A DNA stretch of 55,387 bases from Gammaproteobacteria bacterium (GCA_030431095.1 JAUIJU010000018.1:1-55387); one strand, 5' to 3'. Positions 26,230 through 37,096 are shown, counted from the stretch's first letter. A program made the numbers and translations. Notes: a model not told the origin generated them from the letters alone.

Positions 26230-27636
26230 ATGCGGTATTTCCCCCTGTTCCTGGATGTGCGTGACGAGCCCGTACTGGTGGTCGGCGGCGGCGACGTGGC
26301 CCGGCGCAAGGTCACCCTGTTGCGCAAGGCCGGCGCCCGTGTCCGACTGGTGGCGCGCGAGCTGTCGCCGGAGTTACTGGCTGATTGCGACGGCGAGACC
26401 ATCGAGTGGGTCGCCCGCGGCTTCCGCGAGGATCAGCTGGACACCGTGCGCCTGGTGTTCGCCGCCACCGATGACCATGAACTGAACGCGGCGGTGCACG
26501 CCGCCGCCGAGGCGAGGCGCCTGCCGGTCAACGTAGTGGACGATCGCGAGCATTGCCGTTTCATCACGCCCGCCATCGTCGACCGTGACCCGGTGCAGGT
26601 GGCGATTTCCAGCGGCGGCGCCTCGCCGGTGCTGGCGCGGCGCATTCGTGGCCTGATCGAGCGCCTGCTGCCCATCGGGCTGGGCAAGGTGGCCGACGCG
26701 GCCGGCCGCCTGCGTAAGCGCGCGGCGAGACTGCCGCTGCCCGCGCGGCGCCGCGCCTGGGACCGCCTGTTGACGGACGGACAGGTACAGGCCCTGAGCC
26801 AGCTGCCATCCGCGGACATCGAACGGCGTCTCCGCCGCGGCCTGAACACGGCTGGCGCGGCGCCGCCACCAGGCAAGGTGACCCTGGTGGGCGCGGGTCC
26901 CGGCCGCGCCGACCTGCTCACCCTGCGGGCCCTGCAGGCCCTCGGCCAGGCGGATGTCATCCTGCACGACCGCCTGGTCACTTCGGAAATTCTCGACCTG
27001 GCCCGACGTGACGCGGAGTTTATCGACGTAGGCAAGCGCTGCGGCCAGCGCAGCACGCGCCAGGCAACCATCCACAAACTGATGGTGGAACACGCCGGCC
27101 GGGGCCGCCAGGTGGTGCGCCTGAAAGGGGGAGACCCATTCGTGTTCGGCCGCGGCGGCGAGGAACTCGAACACCTGGCCGAGGCCGGCATCGCCTTCGA
27201 AGTGGTGCCAGGCGTGACCGCCGCCAGCGGCTGCGCGGCCTTTGCCGGCATCCCGCTGACCCACCGCGACCACGCGCACGCGGTAACCTTTCTGACCGGC
27301 CACACCCCGGAGGGTGGACGCGAACCGGACTGGCGGGCGCTGGCCGGACCGGGCCGCACCCTGGCGGTCTACATGGGTGTCGGCCGCTCAGCCCAACTGC
27401 GCGACCAGCTGCTGCAGGCCGGCCTGGCCCCGGAGCTGCCCGTGGCGCTGATCGCCGACGGCACTCGCGACACGCAGCAGGTGCTGCACGGCACGGTAGA
27501 TGAACTGCCCGCGCTGGCGGCCCGCGCGCCACGCGGCGCCCCCGCCTTGCTGGTTATCGGTGACGTGGCGGCGGTGGGTCGCCAGCTGGCCTGGTTCCAG
27601 GGCGCCGGTGCGGCGAATGCCGCCCGGGCCGCCTAG
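26230..27636 (+). CDS. cysG: siroheme synthase (trifunctional)
   Basis: This 468-residue enzyme makes siroheme for CysI. The N-terminal bifunctional dehydrogenase/ferrochelatase part (about 1-205) has the NAD-binding VLVVGGGDVARRK, the catalytic region RLVFAATDDHELN and SSGGASPVLARRIRGLIE. The C-terminal uroporphyrinogen-III C-methyltransferase (about 215-460) has VTLVGAGPGRADLLTLRAL, the VRLKGGDPFVFGRGGEE motif, EVVPGVTAASG and the Met-containing LAVYMGVG. Full CysG length. The start has GAGG about 10 nt upstream. It is divergent from cysB and shares the candidate operator. Confidence 0.96.
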   Translation: MRYFPLFLDVRDEPVLVVGGGDVARRKVTLLRKAGARVRLVARELSPELLADCDGETIEWVARGFREDQLDTVRLVFAATDDHELNAAVHAAAEARRLPVNVVDDREHCRFITPAIVDRDPVQVAISSGGASPVLARRIRGLIERLLPIGLGKVADAAGRLRKRAARLPLPARRRAWDRLLTDGQVQALSQLPSADIERRLRRGLNTAGAAPPPGKVTLVGAGPGRADLLTLRALQALGQADVILHDRLVTSEILDLARRDAEFIDVGKRCGQRSTRQATIHKLMVEHAGRGRQVVRLKGGDPFVFGRGGEELEHLAEAGIAFEVVPGVTAASGCAAFAGIPLTHRDHAHAVTFLTGHTPEGGREPDWRALAGPGRTLAVYMGVGRSAQLRDQLLQAGLAPELPVALIADGTRDTQQVLHGTVDELPALAARAPRGAPALLVIGDVAAVGRQLAWFQGAGAANAARAA

Positions 27637-27738
27637 ATAGGAAGGACCGCCGCAGGACCGGACGCATCAGTCGGGTATGTTCGGGCGGACCGGTATGGGA
27701 TTGTCGTGGCAGCCGCAGCCGTTCGTGGCCGGGGGCCG

Positions 27739-29325
27739 TCAGGTCGAACTGGCGCCGTCAACCACCATGGCCCGGCGCGTGGAGGCCGTGGCCTCCGGAG
27801 CCCGCGACAGGAATTCCCGGCAGGCCGGGTTGTCGCTTTCATCAACGTGGTGGTAACCGGTTTCGCGCAGGAAAGCGGCGAAGGCGGCGTCGTCCGCGAC
27901 GGGCACCAGGAAGCCGGCCAGCACCCGGCCGTGGGCCGCGCCGTGGTTGCGGTAGTGGAACAGGCTGATGGTCCAGCGTCCGGCCAGCACGGTGAGGAAC
28001 TCCAGCAGCGCGCCGGGGCGTTCGGGAAACTCGAAACGCACCAGCACCTCGCGCTCGTCCACCGGCAGGCAGCCACCGACCAGGTGACGCAGGTGCAACT
28101 TGGCCACCTCGTTGCCGCTCAGGTCGATCACCTCGTAGCCGGCCTCGGCCAGGTGTCCCTGCAGTTCACCCGACGGCTCGCCCAGGCGCACGCCCACGAA
28201 TACCCGCGCCTCGGCGGTGCCGTTGTGGCGGTAGTTGAACTCGGTCACCGAGGACTGGCCCAGCACGCGGCAGAACTCCAGGAAGCTGCCGGGCCGCTCG
28301 GGTATCGTCACGGCCAGCAGGGCCTCGGAACCGTCACCGAGGGTGCAGCGCTCCACCACGTGGCCCAGGCGGTCGAAATTCACGTTGGCGCCGCTGACGA
28401 TGGCCACCCAGCGCGCCTTGTCATTCACTGAACCGGGATGCCGTTTCGCCCAGGCCAGGGCGCCGGCCACGGCCAGGGCGCCGGCCGGTTCGGGCACGGC
28501 GCGCACCTCTTCGAACACCAGGCGCACGGCGGAGCAGACCTGGTCCACGCTGACCGTGATCACCTCGTCGAGCAGAGCCTGGCACAGGCTGAAGGTCGTG
28601 CGCCCCACCTTCCGCACCGCGACGCCGTCGGCGAACATGCCGGTGGCGCCGATGTCCACCGGCTCGCCGGCATCCAGCGCGGCCTTCATGCCGGCGGCGT
28701 CCTCAGGCTCCACGCCGATCACTTTCGTTTCCGGGCAGATGGCCTTCAGGGTGGCCGCCACGCCGGCCGCCATGCCCCCGCCACCCACCGGGACGAACAC
28801 CACTCCGGGTGGGTCAGGTAGCTGTTGGGTGATCTCCACGCCGATGGTGCCCTGCCCGGCGATCACGTCCTCGTCATCGAAGGGATGGATGAAACGCGCG
28901 CCGCTGGACCGCGCGTCGGCCTTGGCGGCGGCGCAGGCGGCGTCGAAATCGTCACCGGTTTGCACGATCTCGGCGCCCAGGGCGGCCACCGCCTGCACCT
29001 TGATGTCCGGCGTGGTGCGCGGCATGTAAATGCGCGCCGCCACGCCCAGCTCACGCGCCGCCAGCGCCACACCCTGGGCATGGTTTCCGGCAGATGCGGC
29101 AACCACGCCGTGCGTGCGCTGAGCCGCGTCCAGGCGGTGGATGCAGTTGTAGGCGCCGCGCAGCTTGAAGGAAAACGTCGGTTGCAGGTCCTCGCGCTTG
29201 AGCAGCAGCCGCACACCGGTGCGAGCGGACAGTTTCGGCGCCGCGTCCAGCGGCGTGCGTCGGGCCACGTCGTAGACCTGCGCCCGCAGGGCTCGCTGCA
29301 GGTAGTGTTGCGGCAATCCGTCCAT
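27739..29325 (-). CDS. ilvA: threonine deaminase (biosynthetic), feedback-sensitive type
   Basis: This 528-residue PLP enzyme converts threonine to 2-oxobutanoate for isoleucine synthesis. The PLP lysine is Lys54 in FSFKLRGAYN; the glycine loop is VPVGGGGMAAG, and ASAGNHAQG binds substrate. Two ACT-like regulatory repeats follow from about 330: LAVTIPERPGSFLEFCRVLG and VRFEFPERPGALLEFLTVLAGR. They bind isoleucine (and valine) and mark the biosynthetic rather than catabolic enzyme. It is the last gene of the ilv-leu operon, 23 bp after leuB. Confidence 0.96.
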   Translation of the reverse strand: MDGLPQHYLQRALRAQVYDVARRTPLDAAPKLSARTGVRLLLKREDLQPTFSFKLRGAYNCIHRLDAAQRTHGVVAASAGNHAQGVALAARELGVAARIYMPRTTPDIKVQAVAALGAEIVQTGDDFDAACAAAKADARSSGARFIHPFDDEDVIAGQGTIGVEITQQLPDPPGVVFVPVGGGGMAAGVAATLKAICPETKVIGVEPEDAAGMKAALDAGEPVDIGATGMFADGVAVRKVGRTTFSLCQALLDEVITVSVDQVCSAVRLVFEEVRAVPEPAGALAVAGALAWAKRHPGSVNDKARWVAIVSGANVNFDRLGHVVERCTLGDGSEALLAVTIPERPGSFLEFCRVLGQSSVTEFNYRHNGTAEARVFVGVRLGEPSGELQGHLAEAGYEVIDLSGNEVAKLHLRHLVGGCLPVDEREVLVRFEFPERPGALLEFLTVLAGRWTISLFHYRNHGAAHGRVLAGFLVPVADDAAFAAFLRETGYHHVDESDNPACREFLSRAPEATASTRRAMVVDGASST

Positions 29326-29348
29326 ATCCCCGCCCCGGTCCGGTGGCC

Positions 29349-30428
29349 TCAGATGAAGGCCACCTTTTTCGTGTGGATATCATCGAGGTGGCTGATCACG
29401 GCGTCGGCCGCCTCGTCGGTGCGCAGATTGCCGCCGATGTCCAGCGTGCGTTCGCCGGAGGACACCGCATTCCAGATGGCCAATTCGATCTGCCGGGCCA
29501 CTTCGCGCATGCCCAGGCTGTACTCGAACATCATGCCCACCGAGGCCAGCATGCCAAAGGGATTGGCCAGGCCGCGACCGGCAATGTCGGGCGCCGAGCC
29601 GTGAATTGGCTCGTACAGTCCCTTCGTCCCCTCGCCGAGGGAGGCCGAGGGCAGCATACCCATCGAACCCACCAGCACGGAGGCTTCGTCGGTCAGGATG
29701 TCACCGAACATGTTCTCGGTGACGATCACGTTGAAGCGCGATGGGTTGGCTACGATGTGCATGGCCGCGGCGTCGACCAGCATGGTCTCGTAGGCCACGT
29801 CCGGGAAACTCTTTTCCATGACTTCGGCGGAGACCTTGCGCCACAGGCGCGATGTCGCCAGCACGTTGGCCTTGTCGATCATGGTCACGCGACCGTAGCG
29901 GTTGCGGGCCATGTTGGCGGCCAGCCGCACCACCCGCTCGATTTCATCGCGTGAGTAGGTGTAGTCGTCCGAAGCAGTATCTTCCGACAGTTTTTTCTTG
30001 CCGAAATAACTGCCTCCGGTGAGTTCGCGCACCACCATCAGGTCAACGTTCCTGATGTGCTCCGCTTTCAGCGGACTGATGTCCGCCAGGCTGGGGTGCA
30101 GTCGCACGGGACGCAGGTTGGCGAACAGTCCGAGTTCCTTGCGCAGGTCCAGCAGGCCCTGCTCCGGGCGCTTCCTGGCATCGGGATCATCCCATTTTGG
30201 ACCGCCGACAGCGCCGAGGATCACGGCGTCCGCCTCGCGGCACCTGGCCAGTGTGTCCGCTGGCAGCGGGTCCCCGGTTTCGTCCAGGGCGGCGCCGCCG
30301 ATCAGGGCCTCCTCGATCTGGAAATCCAGGCCGTGAATCTCCGCGACGGCGTCGATCAGCCGGCGCGCCTCGACAGTGACCTCGGGCCCGATGCCGTCAC
30401 CCGGCAGCAGCAGAATCTTGGCGTTCAT
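29349..30428 (-). CDS. leuB: 3-isopropylmalate dehydrogenase
   Basis: This 359-residue enzyme oxidatively decarboxylates 3-isopropylmalate to 2-oxoisocaproate with NAD. The start ATG at 30428 begins the conserved AKILLLPGDGIGPEVT. Substrate residues are in LRKELGLFANLRPVR and VRELTGGSYFGKK; the Tyr/Lys catalytic region is TMIDKANVLATSRLWRK; metal Asp residues are in VDAAAMHIVANPSRFNVIVTENMFGDILTDEAS. The NAD discriminating loop is EPIHGSAPDIAGRGLANP. Its start overlaps the end of leuD by 32 bp. Confidence 0.96.
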   Translation of the reverse strand: MNAKILLLPGDGIGPEVTVEARRLIDAVAEIHGLDFQIEEALIGGAALDETGDPLPADTLARCREADAVILGAVGGPKWDDPDARKRPEQGLLDLRKELGLFANLRPVRLHPSLADISPLKAEHIRNVDLMVVRELTGGSYFGKKKLSEDTASDDYTYSRDEIERVVRLAANMARNRYGRVTMIDKANVLATSRLWRKVSAEVMEKSFPDVAYETMLVDAAAMHIVANPSRFNVIVTENMFGDILTDEASVLVGSMGMLPSASLGEGTKGLYEPIHGSAPDIAGRGLANPFGMLASVGMMFEYSLGMREVARQIELAIWNAVSSGERTLDIGGNLRTDEAADAVISHLDDIHTKKVAFI

Positions 30429-30996
30429 GGTGTTCCTCGTAGTTCGTGATGTGTTGTTCCTGCGACAACAGGAAGTCGAGCCGGTCCATGCCTTCGAGCA
30501 GGCAGTGGCGTGCAAAACCGTCGATCTCGAACGGGTAACGTTCACCCGTCGAGGTGCGCACCTCGCAGGCCTCCAGGTTCACGGTCAGTTCCTCGCCATC
30601 CATGGCCATCAGCGCCAGGTGCTGCTCTTCGGGCAACACCACCGGCAGCAGGCCGACGTTCTGCGAGTTACTGCGAAAAATATCGGCAATTTCCGAAGAG
30701 ATCACCACCCGAAAGCCGAATCCGAGCAGGGCGCGCGGCGCATGTTCACGCGACGAGCCGCAACCAAAATTGTGGCCTGCAACCAGGACGGGGCTGTCGG
30801 CGGCACGCGGTTCATTCAGCACGCAACCGTCCAGCGGGTTTCCTTCAGCGTCGAAGCGCCAGTCCGCGAAGGCGCCCTCGCCGATACCATCGAAGCTGGT
30901 CGCGGTGAGAAAGCGCGCCGGGATGATCTGGTCGGTGTCGATGTTCTTCTCCGGCAACACCAGGACGCGGCCGGTCAGGGTCGTGAAGGCATCCAT
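30397..30996 (-). CDS. leuD: 3-isopropylmalate dehydratase small subunit
   Basis: This 199-residue partner of LeuC has the swivelling-domain marks: VLVLPEKNIDTDQIIPARFL at the start and GHNFGCGSSREHAPRAL (active-site loop) near 69, then FRSNSQNVGLLPVVL. The chosen ATG at 30996 shares one base with the leuC stop codon. The last codons (30397-30428) lie within the start of leuB, so the C-terminus is slightly extended (HHERQDSAAAG), a likely non-conserved tail. Confidence 0.95.
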   Translation of the reverse strand: MDAFTTLTGRVLVLPEKNIDTDQIIPARFLTATSFDGIGEGAFADWRFDAEGNPLDGCVLNEPRAADSPVLVAGHNFGCGSSREHAPRALLGFGFRVVISSEIADIFRSNSQNVGLLPVVLPEEQHLALMAMDGEELTVNLEACEVRTSTGERYPFEIDGFARHCLLEGMDRLDFLLSQEQHITNYEEHHERQDSAAAG

Positions 30997-32426
30997 CAGG
31001 CCGCCTCCCGTGGCGTCGCGCCGGTCAGTCCACGTGGATCGATCACCTTGCCGGCCACGGCGCAGGCCGCGGCGGTCAGCGGGCTGGCCAGCAGGGTGCG
31101 CGCGCCAGGCCCCTGGCGGCCTTCGAAATTGCGATTCGAAGTGCTCACCGCGGTCTGGCCGGAAGGCACCAGGTCGCCGTTCATGGCCAGGCACATCGAA
31201 CAGCCCGGCTCGCGCCACTCCGCGCCGGCAGCCAGGAACACCTCGTGCAGCCCTTCGGCCTCGGCCTGCCGGCGCACGGCCTCGGAACCGGGCACCACCA
31301 GCATGCGTGTACCGCCGGACACCGTGCGATCGCGCAGCACCTCGGCCGCTTCACGCAGGTCGCTGATGCGCCCGTTGGTGCACGAGCCGACGAACACGAT
31401 GTCCACGGGGTGCCCCAGCAGGGGTTTGCCGCCCTCAAGTCCCATGTAGGCCAGGGCGCGATCGACGCCGGCTGAGCCGGCGGCAGGCACCGTGGCGGTG
31501 ACCGGCACGGACATGCCCGGGTCGATACCCCAGGTCAGGGTCGGGGCGATATCGGCGGCGTCGATGGCCACTTCCTGGTCAAAGCGCGCGCCCGCGTCAC
31601 TGCGCAGCGCCATCCAGCGCGCAGCGGCGCGGTCGAAGGCCCGCCCTTCGGGCGACAGCGGCCGGCCACGCAGGTACTCGACGGTCTTCTCGTCGGGTGC
31701 GATCATCCCGGCGCGGGCGCCGGCTTCGATGGTCATGTTGCAAACGGTCATCCGCTGCTCCATCGACAGCGCCTCGATGGCCTCGCCGGCATACTCGATC
31801 ACGTGACCGGTGCCGCCGCCCACGCCGATGGCGTGAATAATGTGCAGGATCAGGTCCTTGGCGCCCACCCCGGGGCCGAGCCGGCCGTTCACGGTAATGC
31901 GCATGGATCTGGGCTTGCGTTGCATCAGGCATTGCGTGGCCAGTACGTAGCCCACCTCCGTGGTGCCGATTCCGAAAGCCAGGGCGCCGAAGGCGCCGTG
32001 GGTCGCGGTGTGAGAATCGCCACAGACCACTGTCATGCCCGGTTGCGTGGCGCCGATTTCGGGCCCCATGACGTGCACAATGCCACGTTGCGCGCTGTCC
32101 CATCCCTCCAGGCGCACGCCGAATTCGGCGCAGTTGCGTTCGAGTTGCTCCACCTGGGAACGGGCCTGGGGCGTGTAGTACCGTCGCTCACCGTTTTCAT
32201 CCGGCGGCGTGGTCGGCGTGGAATGGTCCAGCGTGGCCAGGGTGCGGTCGGCGCGGCGCACCGGCAGTCCGCGGGCGCGCAGGGTGTCGAATCCCTGCGG
32301 GCTGGTCACCTCGTGCACCAGGTGCAGATCGATGTACAGCACCGCGGGCAGGTCGCCGGTCTCAGCCTGCACCAGGTGGGCGTCCCACAGCTTGTCGAAC
32401 AGGGTGCGCGGGGCCATGTCGCTCAC
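30996..32426 (-). CDS. leuC: 3-isopropylmalate dehydratase large subunit
   Basis: This 476-residue aconitase-type enzyme isomerises 2- to 3-isopropylmalate. The three 4Fe-4S cysteines are in [16 protein letters not shown] and [13 protein letters not shown]. Substrate-binding segments are [51 protein letters not shown] and [17 protein letters not shown]. It overlaps ilvE upstream by 4 bp (ATGA) and leuD downstream by 1 bp. Confidence 0.97.
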   Translation of the reverse strand: MSDMAPRTLFDKLWDAHLVQAETGDLPAVLYIDLHLVHEVTSPQGFDTLRARGLPVRRADRTLATLDHSTPTTPPDENGERRYYTPQARSQVEQLERNCAEFGVRLEGWDSAQRGIVHVMGPEIGATQPGMTVVCGDSHTATHGAFGALAFGIGTTEVGYVLATQCLMQRKPRSMRITVNGRLGPGVGAKDLILHIIHAIGVGGGTGHVIEYAGEAIEALSMEQRMTVCNMTIEAGARAGMIAPDEKTVEYLRGRPLSPEGRAFDRAAARWMALRSDAGARFDQEVAIDAADIAPTLTWGIDPGMSVPVTATVPAAGSAGVDRALAYMGLEGGKPLLGHPVDIVFVGSCTNGRISDLREAAEVLRDRTVSGGTRMLVVPGSEAVRRQAEAEGLHEVFLAAGAEWREPGCSMCLAMNGDLVPSGQTAVSTSNRNFEGRQGPGARTLLASPLTAAACAVAGKVIDPRGLTGATPREAA

Positions 32427-33382
32427 GACGCGCTGGCCACGCGGTCGGTGGCGGCACGGTCTGCGGCAATCGGTTCCAGCCAGCCGAAGTGGTCTTCGGT
32501 ATCGCCACTGAACAGGCCGAAGAACGCGTCCTGGATGCGTTGGGTCACCGGTCCGCGACTGCCACAGCCGATATCCAGGTCGTCCACGGAAGCCACCGGA
32601 GTCACCTCGGCCGCCGTCCCGGTCAGGAACAACTCGTCCGCGGTGTACAGCGCCTCGCGCGACAGCGCTTGCTCACGCACTTCGAAGCCCATGGCGTGGG
32701 CCAGGCGAATCACCGTATCCCGGGTGATGCCGGCCAGGATGCTGGAGGCTTGCGGCGGCGTGATCAGCACACCGTTCTTCACCAGGAACAGGTTTTCCCC
32801 GGCGCCCTCACTAAGGGTGCCGTCAGCAGACAGTCCCAGCCCCTCGTCGTAACCCAGGCGATGGGCCTCCATGCTGATCAGCTGGCTGGACAGGTAGGTG
32901 CCGCCTGCCTTGACGCCCGCCGGGATCGTGTTCGGCGCAACGCGCTGCCAGGAACTGACACAGACACGCGCGCCTTTTTCACGGGCCTCCTCGCCCAGGT
33001 AGGCGCCCCACTCGATCGCGGCCACGGCCACGTCGACAGGCAGGTCGTCCTTTGGCGCCAGGCCAATGGAGCCGTAGCCACGATAGGCGATGGGCCGCAG
33101 GTAGGCGCTGTTCAGGTCGTTGCGGCTGACCACGCCGTGACAGGCATCCACCAATTCGTCCAACGTGTACGGAATGGTGATGCGGTAGACGCGGGCCGAA
33201 TCGAACAGGCGCTGCATGTGCTCGCGTACACGGAAACCGACCGGACGCCCCTCCTTCTCGTAGACACGAATGCCTTCGAACACGCTGGACCCGTAGTGCA
33301 GGGCGTGGGCCATCACGTGGGTGGTGGCCTCGGCCCAGGGTTTGTACTTGCCGTTGTGCCAGATGGTCTGCGTCGCTTGCAT
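32423..33382 (-). CDS. ilvE: branched-chain amino-acid aminotransferase
   Basis: This 319-residue class IV PLP aminotransferase carries out the last step for Val, Leu and Ile. Segments: [19 protein letters not shown] near 24; the PLP lysine in [29 protein letters not shown]; phosphate-binding [13 protein letters not shown]; and [32 protein letters not shown]. Normal IlvE length with a short C-terminal extension rich in Ala and Asp. It overlaps leuC by 4 bp and lies 24 bp after leuA. Confidence 0.95.
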   Translation of the reverse strand: MQATQTIWHNGKYKPWAEATTHVMAHALHYGSSVFEGIRVYEKEGRPVGFRVREHMQRLFDSARVYRITIPYTLDELVDACHGVVSRNDLNSAYLRPIAYRGYGSIGLAPKDDLPVDVAVAAIEWGAYLGEEAREKGARVCVSSWQRVAPNTIPAGVKAGGTYLSSQLISMEAHRLGYDEGLGLSADGTLSEGAGENLFLVKNGVLITPPQASSILAGITRDTVIRLAHAMGFEVREQALSREALYTADELFLTGTAAEVTPVASVDDLDIGCGSRGPVTQRIQDAFFGLFSGDTEDHFGWLEPIAADRAATDRVASAS

Positions 33383-33406
33383 GGTGCTGTCCTCGGAATA
33401 CGGGAT

Positions 33407-34990
33407 TCAGGCCGCGTTGGAGCGGCGCGGTGATTTCGCCTCGGCGGGCGCTTCGGCGCCGCGTTCCGCCACGCGCTCGGCGTGCCGGCTGGCGCGGTTG
33501 ACGATTTCCAGCAACGCCTCGGCACAGGCCGCCACGATGTCCGTGGACAGGCCGTGACCGCTGTACTGCACGCCGTCGACCATGGCGCGCATGCTGGCCT
33601 CACCCTGGGCGTCCTCACCCAGCGAAATGCTGCGCATGGCCAGGCTGAGCACGGTAATGTCCATGCCAGTAATGGATTCCAGGGACTTCACGATGGCATC
33701 CACCGGGCCGTCGCCTTCGCCGGTCTGGGTGGCGGTGTCACCGTTCTCGTGCGCGAGGGTCAGCGAAGCCGTGGGGTCCTCTTCACCGCTGACCCGGCTG
33801 ACCACGCTCAGCCACTGCAGCGACCAGGGGCCGGCGGTGTGCGCCTGGTTGCCCGTGATGATCGCCTCCAGATCGGAGTCGAACACGCGTTTCTTGCGAT
33901 CCGCCAGCTCCTTGAAGCGCTCCATGATGCCGGCGATCTCGTGCGCTTCCAGTTCGAAACCCATGTCCTTCGCGCGATCGATCACCGCGGCCTTGCCGCT
34001 GTGCTTGCCCAGGATCAGCTGCGAATTCAGCACGCCGACGTCCTCGGGTTTCATGATTTCGTAGGTCTCTCGCGAAGCCAGCACGCCGTGCTGGTGAATG
34101 CCCGACTCGTGGGCGAAAGCGTTTTCCCCGACCACCGCCTTGTTGCGCGGCACGAAATTGCCGGTGACCGCGGCCAGCAGGTGGCTGGCGTTGTGCAATC
34201 GGCGGGTGTCGATATTGGTCTCGAAGCCATAACGATCCGCGCGGGTGCGCAGCGCCATGACCACTTCCTCCAGGGCGCAGTTCCCGGCGCGTTCGCCGAT
34301 GCCGTTCAGGGTGCATTCGATCTGTCTTGCCCCGCCTTCGACCGCGGCCAGGGAATTGGCGACCGCCAGGCCAAGGTCGTCATGGCAGTGCGTGGACATG
34401 GTGACGTTCTCGATACCCGGTACGGTCTCGCGCAGCCAGGAGAACAGTTCCAGCATTTCCTGCGGCGTCGAGTAACCCACCGTGTCGGGAATGTTCACCG
34501 TGGTGGCGCCGGCTTCGATCACCGCCTGCAGCACATCGGCCAGGTAGTCGCGCTCGGTGCGGATGCCGTCCTCGGCGGAAAACTCGATGTCGTCGAGAAA
34601 GGTCCTGGCCAGGCTCACCCCCGCCACGGCGCTCTGCAACACCTGTTCGCGGCTCATCTGGAGCTTCTGCTGGCGATGAATCGGGCTGGTGGCGATGAAG
34701 GTGTGAATGCGCCGGTGGGCGGCCGGCTCCAGGGCCGCGGCGGAGCGCTCGATGTCGCGCGGCACCGTGCGGCACAGGGCCGCGATCGTTGGACCCTGGA
34801 CCTCCGACGCCACCGCTTTCACGGCCTCGAAGTCGCCCGGCGAAGCCGCGGGAAAACCGGCCTCGATGATGTCCACCCTGAGTTCGGCGAGCGCCCGTGC
34901 CACGCGCAGTTTCTGGCCCAGCGTCATGCTGAATCCGGGGCTCTGTTCGCCGTCTCTCAGGCTGGTGTCGAATATCTTGATGGTTGCCAT
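33407..34990 (-). CDS. leuA: 2-isopropylmalate synthase
   Basis: This 527-residue enzyme condenses acetyl-CoA with 2-oxoisovalerate. The start is the ATG at 34990 with GAGGAGA about 9 nt upstream. The catalytic barrel has [54 protein letters not shown] (metal His-x-His) and [21 protein letters not shown]. The C-terminal regulatory LeuA-dimer domain (from about 395) carries leucine feedback inhibition. It sits between ilvM and ilvE in the operon. Confidence 0.96.
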   Translation of the reverse strand: MATIKIFDTSLRDGEQSPGFSMTLGQKLRVARALAELRVDIIEAGFPAASPGDFEAVKAVASEVQGPTIAALCRTVPRDIERSAAALEPAAHRRIHTFIATSPIHRQQKLQMSREQVLQSAVAGVSLARTFLDDIEFSAEDGIRTERDYLADVLQAVIEAGATTVNIPDTVGYSTPQEMLELFSWLRETVPGIENVTMSTHCHDDLGLAVANSLAAVEGGARQIECTLNGIGERAGNCALEEVVMALRTRADRYGFETNIDTRRLHNASHLLAAVTGNFVPRNKAVVGENAFAHESGIHQHGVLASRETYEIMKPEDVGVLNSQLILGKHSGKAAVIDRAKDMGFELEAHEIAGIMERFKELADRKKRVFDSDLEAIITGNQAHTAGPWSLQWLSVVSRVSGEEDPTASLTLAHENGDTATQTGEGDGPVDAIVKSLESITGMDITVLSLAMRSISLGEDAQGEASMRAMVDGVQYSGHGLSTDIVAACAEALLEIVNRASRHAERVAERGAEAPAEAKSPRRSNAA

Positions 34991-35009
34991 GTCCGGGGTC
35001 TCCTCGCCC

Positions 35010-35312
35010 TCAGGTTTTGCTCGTGAACGGCCGGGCGCCGCTCGTCGTTGTGTGGGTGCTGTCCTGCCCGCCCCACTGGACCGCCTCGTCCGGCCGGTCC
35101 ACCCAGAGCACATCGTGCAGGCGTTCCAGCTGCCGCTGCAGCAAATCCGCGGGACGTTCTCCGCTGACCGTCACGGTCATGGCCTGGCCATCGCCCTGGG
35201 CCTCGCCGGCATGCACCGTCTCGATGCGGAAACCGCGGCGCTCGATCAGGCCCAGGGCCCGAATGACGGCGCCTTCGGCCGTTCTGAGCTGGATGTGCAG
35301 GAGGTGTCTCAT
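35010..35312 (-). CDS. ilvM: acetolactate synthase small (ACT) subunit
   Basis: This 100-residue single-ACT protein (HLLHIQLRTAEGAVIRALGLIERRGFRIETV) is of the IlvM type, activating and regulating the large subunit rather than the longer IlvH/IlvN type. Its ATG at 35312 overlaps the IlvG stop (ATGA). The tail after about residue 80 is polar and probably disordered. The following gene leuA begins 19 bp further on. Confidence 0.88.
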   Translation of the reverse strand: MRHLLHIQLRTAEGAVIRALGLIERRGFRIETVHAGEAQGDGQAMTVTVSGERPADLLQRQLERLHDVLWVDRPDEAVQWGGQDSTHTTTSGARPFTSKT

Positions 35313-37051
35313 GTCATCATTCCATCGAACTGGCGCGGGCCGCCTGTTCCCATCATCTGGTGGTTGGCGCTGCCCGGCGGCACCAGGGGCCAGACGTTCT
35401 CTTCCGGGTCGATTTTCACGTGAAGCAGCGCCGGCCCATCCGGACCCAGCAGCCAGTCCAGCGCGTCGTCCACCTGCTCCGGCCGACCGATGGAACGCGC
35501 GCGTATGCCGAAGGCCTCGGCCACACGGGAGAAGTCCGGGTTGTCCGACAGGTCGACTTCGGAGTACTTGCCATCGAAAAACAGTTTCTGCCACTGGCGC
35601 ACCATGCCCAGCATGGAGTTGTCGATCAGCACGATGCGCACGTCGATGCCGTAGCGCTTGAGGGTAGCGAGCTCCTGCACGTTCATCATGAAGGAGCCGT
35701 CCCCGGACACGTTGACCACCATCGCGTCGGGATTGGCGATCTTGGCGCCGATGGCCGCCGGCAGGCCGTAACCCATGGCGCCCAGCCCACCCGAGGTCAG
35801 GTGCTGCAGCGGGTCCGTGAAGCGGCAGTGCTGGGCCACCCACATCTGGTGTTGACCCACGTCGCAGGCGATGACCGGTGGCTGGTCGCCGTGGCGGCTC
35901 AGGTCACGCAGCAGCCTCGGCGCGTAGATGCCCTCACCCGGCGCGTCGTAACGCCAGGCGAATTCCTTGCGCCAAGCTGCGCACTGCCGCGCCCAGGAGT
36001 CGGCAACCCTGGGCGCCGCGTCATGCCTGTCGGCGTGGCGTTCCAGCGCCTCCAGCGCGGGGGTGAGTTCCCCCACGATGGCGATGTCGGGACGACGCAG
36101 CTTGGCCACCTCTGCCGGGTCGATGTCCATGTGGATGATGCGCGCGGTCGGCGCGAAGTGGCTCAGCTTGCCCGTCACCCGGTCGTCGAAGCGACCACCC
36201 ACCACCATCAGCACGTCGCAGTTCTGCACCGCGTGGTTGGCGGCCTCGTTGCCATGCATGCCCAGCATGCCCAGGAAACCTTCCTCGTCGGTCGGGATCA
36301 CGCCCATGGCCTTGAGCGTGGTGGTCACGGGCAGCCGATAGCGCCGGACGAACTCGCGGAACGCCGCCACGCTGTCGGAAATGGCGATGCCGCCACCGCC
36401 GATCACCAGCGGCCGGCGCGCGGTTGCCAGCATCTCGGCAGCGGCGCGGATCGCCTCGGCGTCGGGTTCGGGCGCCTCGAAACGCTCCAGTGGCCGCTCG
36501 CGCAGATCGCTGCTCAGTTCCACGGAGATGTCCTTGGGAAAATCGATCAGCACCGGACCAGGGCGACCGGAGGTGGCCACGTGAAACGCCTCGTCCACCA
36601 GGGCGTCGATCTCCGCCACGTCACGCACCACGTAGCTGTGCTTCACCACCGGCAAGGTGATGCCGAAAATGTCCACTTCCTGGAAGGCGTCCGTCCCCTG
36701 CAAGGGGCTGGGCACCTGGCCGGTGATGGCCACCATGGGCACCGAGTCCATGAAGGCGTTGGCAATACCGGTCACCAGGTTGGTGGCGCCCGGTCCGGAA
36801 GTGGCCATGCACACCCCGGGGCGCCGCGTGACGCGCCCGTAGGCGTCCGCGGCGAACGCCGCGCCCTGTTCGTGGCGGCACAGGTAGTGGGTCAGCCCCG
36901 AGTCCACCAGGGCGTCGTACAGCGGCATGATGGCGCCGCCGGGGTATCCGAAGATGTGTTTTACCCCGTTGCGCTTCAGCGCATCGATCATCCGGCGCGA
37001 ACCGCTCCGCGGCGCGGCGTCGTGTGACTTGTCTTGCTGCAGCAGGCTCAT
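35309..37051 (-). CDS. ilvG: acetolactate synthase large subunit
   Basis: This 580-residue ThDP enzyme makes acetolactate or acetohydroxybutyrate from pyruvate. ThDP glutamate lies in HYLCRHEQGAAFAADAYGR, with FGYPGGAIMPLYD before it. The middle FAD-binding domain has LVIGGGGIAISDSV and MLGMHGNEAANHAVQNCDVLMVVGGRFDDRVTG. The ThDP Mg site is NVSGDGSFMMNVQELATLKRYGIDVRIVLIDNSMLGMVRQW. It pairs with IlvM downstream; because IlvG/IlvM-type enzymes are usually valine-insensitive, the same may hold here (inference). Confidence 0.94.
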   Translation of the reverse strand: MSLLQQDKSHDAAPRSGSRRMIDALKRNGVKHIFGYPGGAIMPLYDALVDSGLTHYLCRHEQGAAFAADAYGRVTRRPGVCMATSGPGATNLVTGIANAFMDSVPMVAITGQVPSPLQGTDAFQEVDIFGITLPVVKHSYVVRDVAEIDALVDEAFHVATSGRPGPVLIDFPKDISVELSSDLRERPLERFEAPEPDAEAIRAAAEMLATARRPLVIGGGGIAISDSVAAFREFVRRYRLPVTTTLKAMGVIPTDEEGFLGMLGMHGNEAANHAVQNCDVLMVVGGRFDDRVTGKLSHFAPTARIIHMDIDPAEVAKLRRPDIAIVGELTPALEALERHADRHDAAPRVADSWARQCAAWRKEFAWRYDAPGEGIYAPRLLRDLSRHGDQPPVIACDVGQHQMWVAQHCRFTDPLQHLTSGGLGAMGYGLPAAIGAKIANPDAMVVNVSGDGSFMMNVQELATLKRYGIDVRIVLIDNSMLGMVRQWQKLFFDGKYSEVDLSDNPDFSRVAEAFGIRARSIGRPEQVDDALDWLLGPDGPALLHVKIDPEENVWPLVPPGSANHQMMGTGGPRQFDGMMT

Positions 37052-37096
37052 GCTGTGGTCTCCGCCCTGGTTTCCCTGTCCCGTACCGTGGCCGCC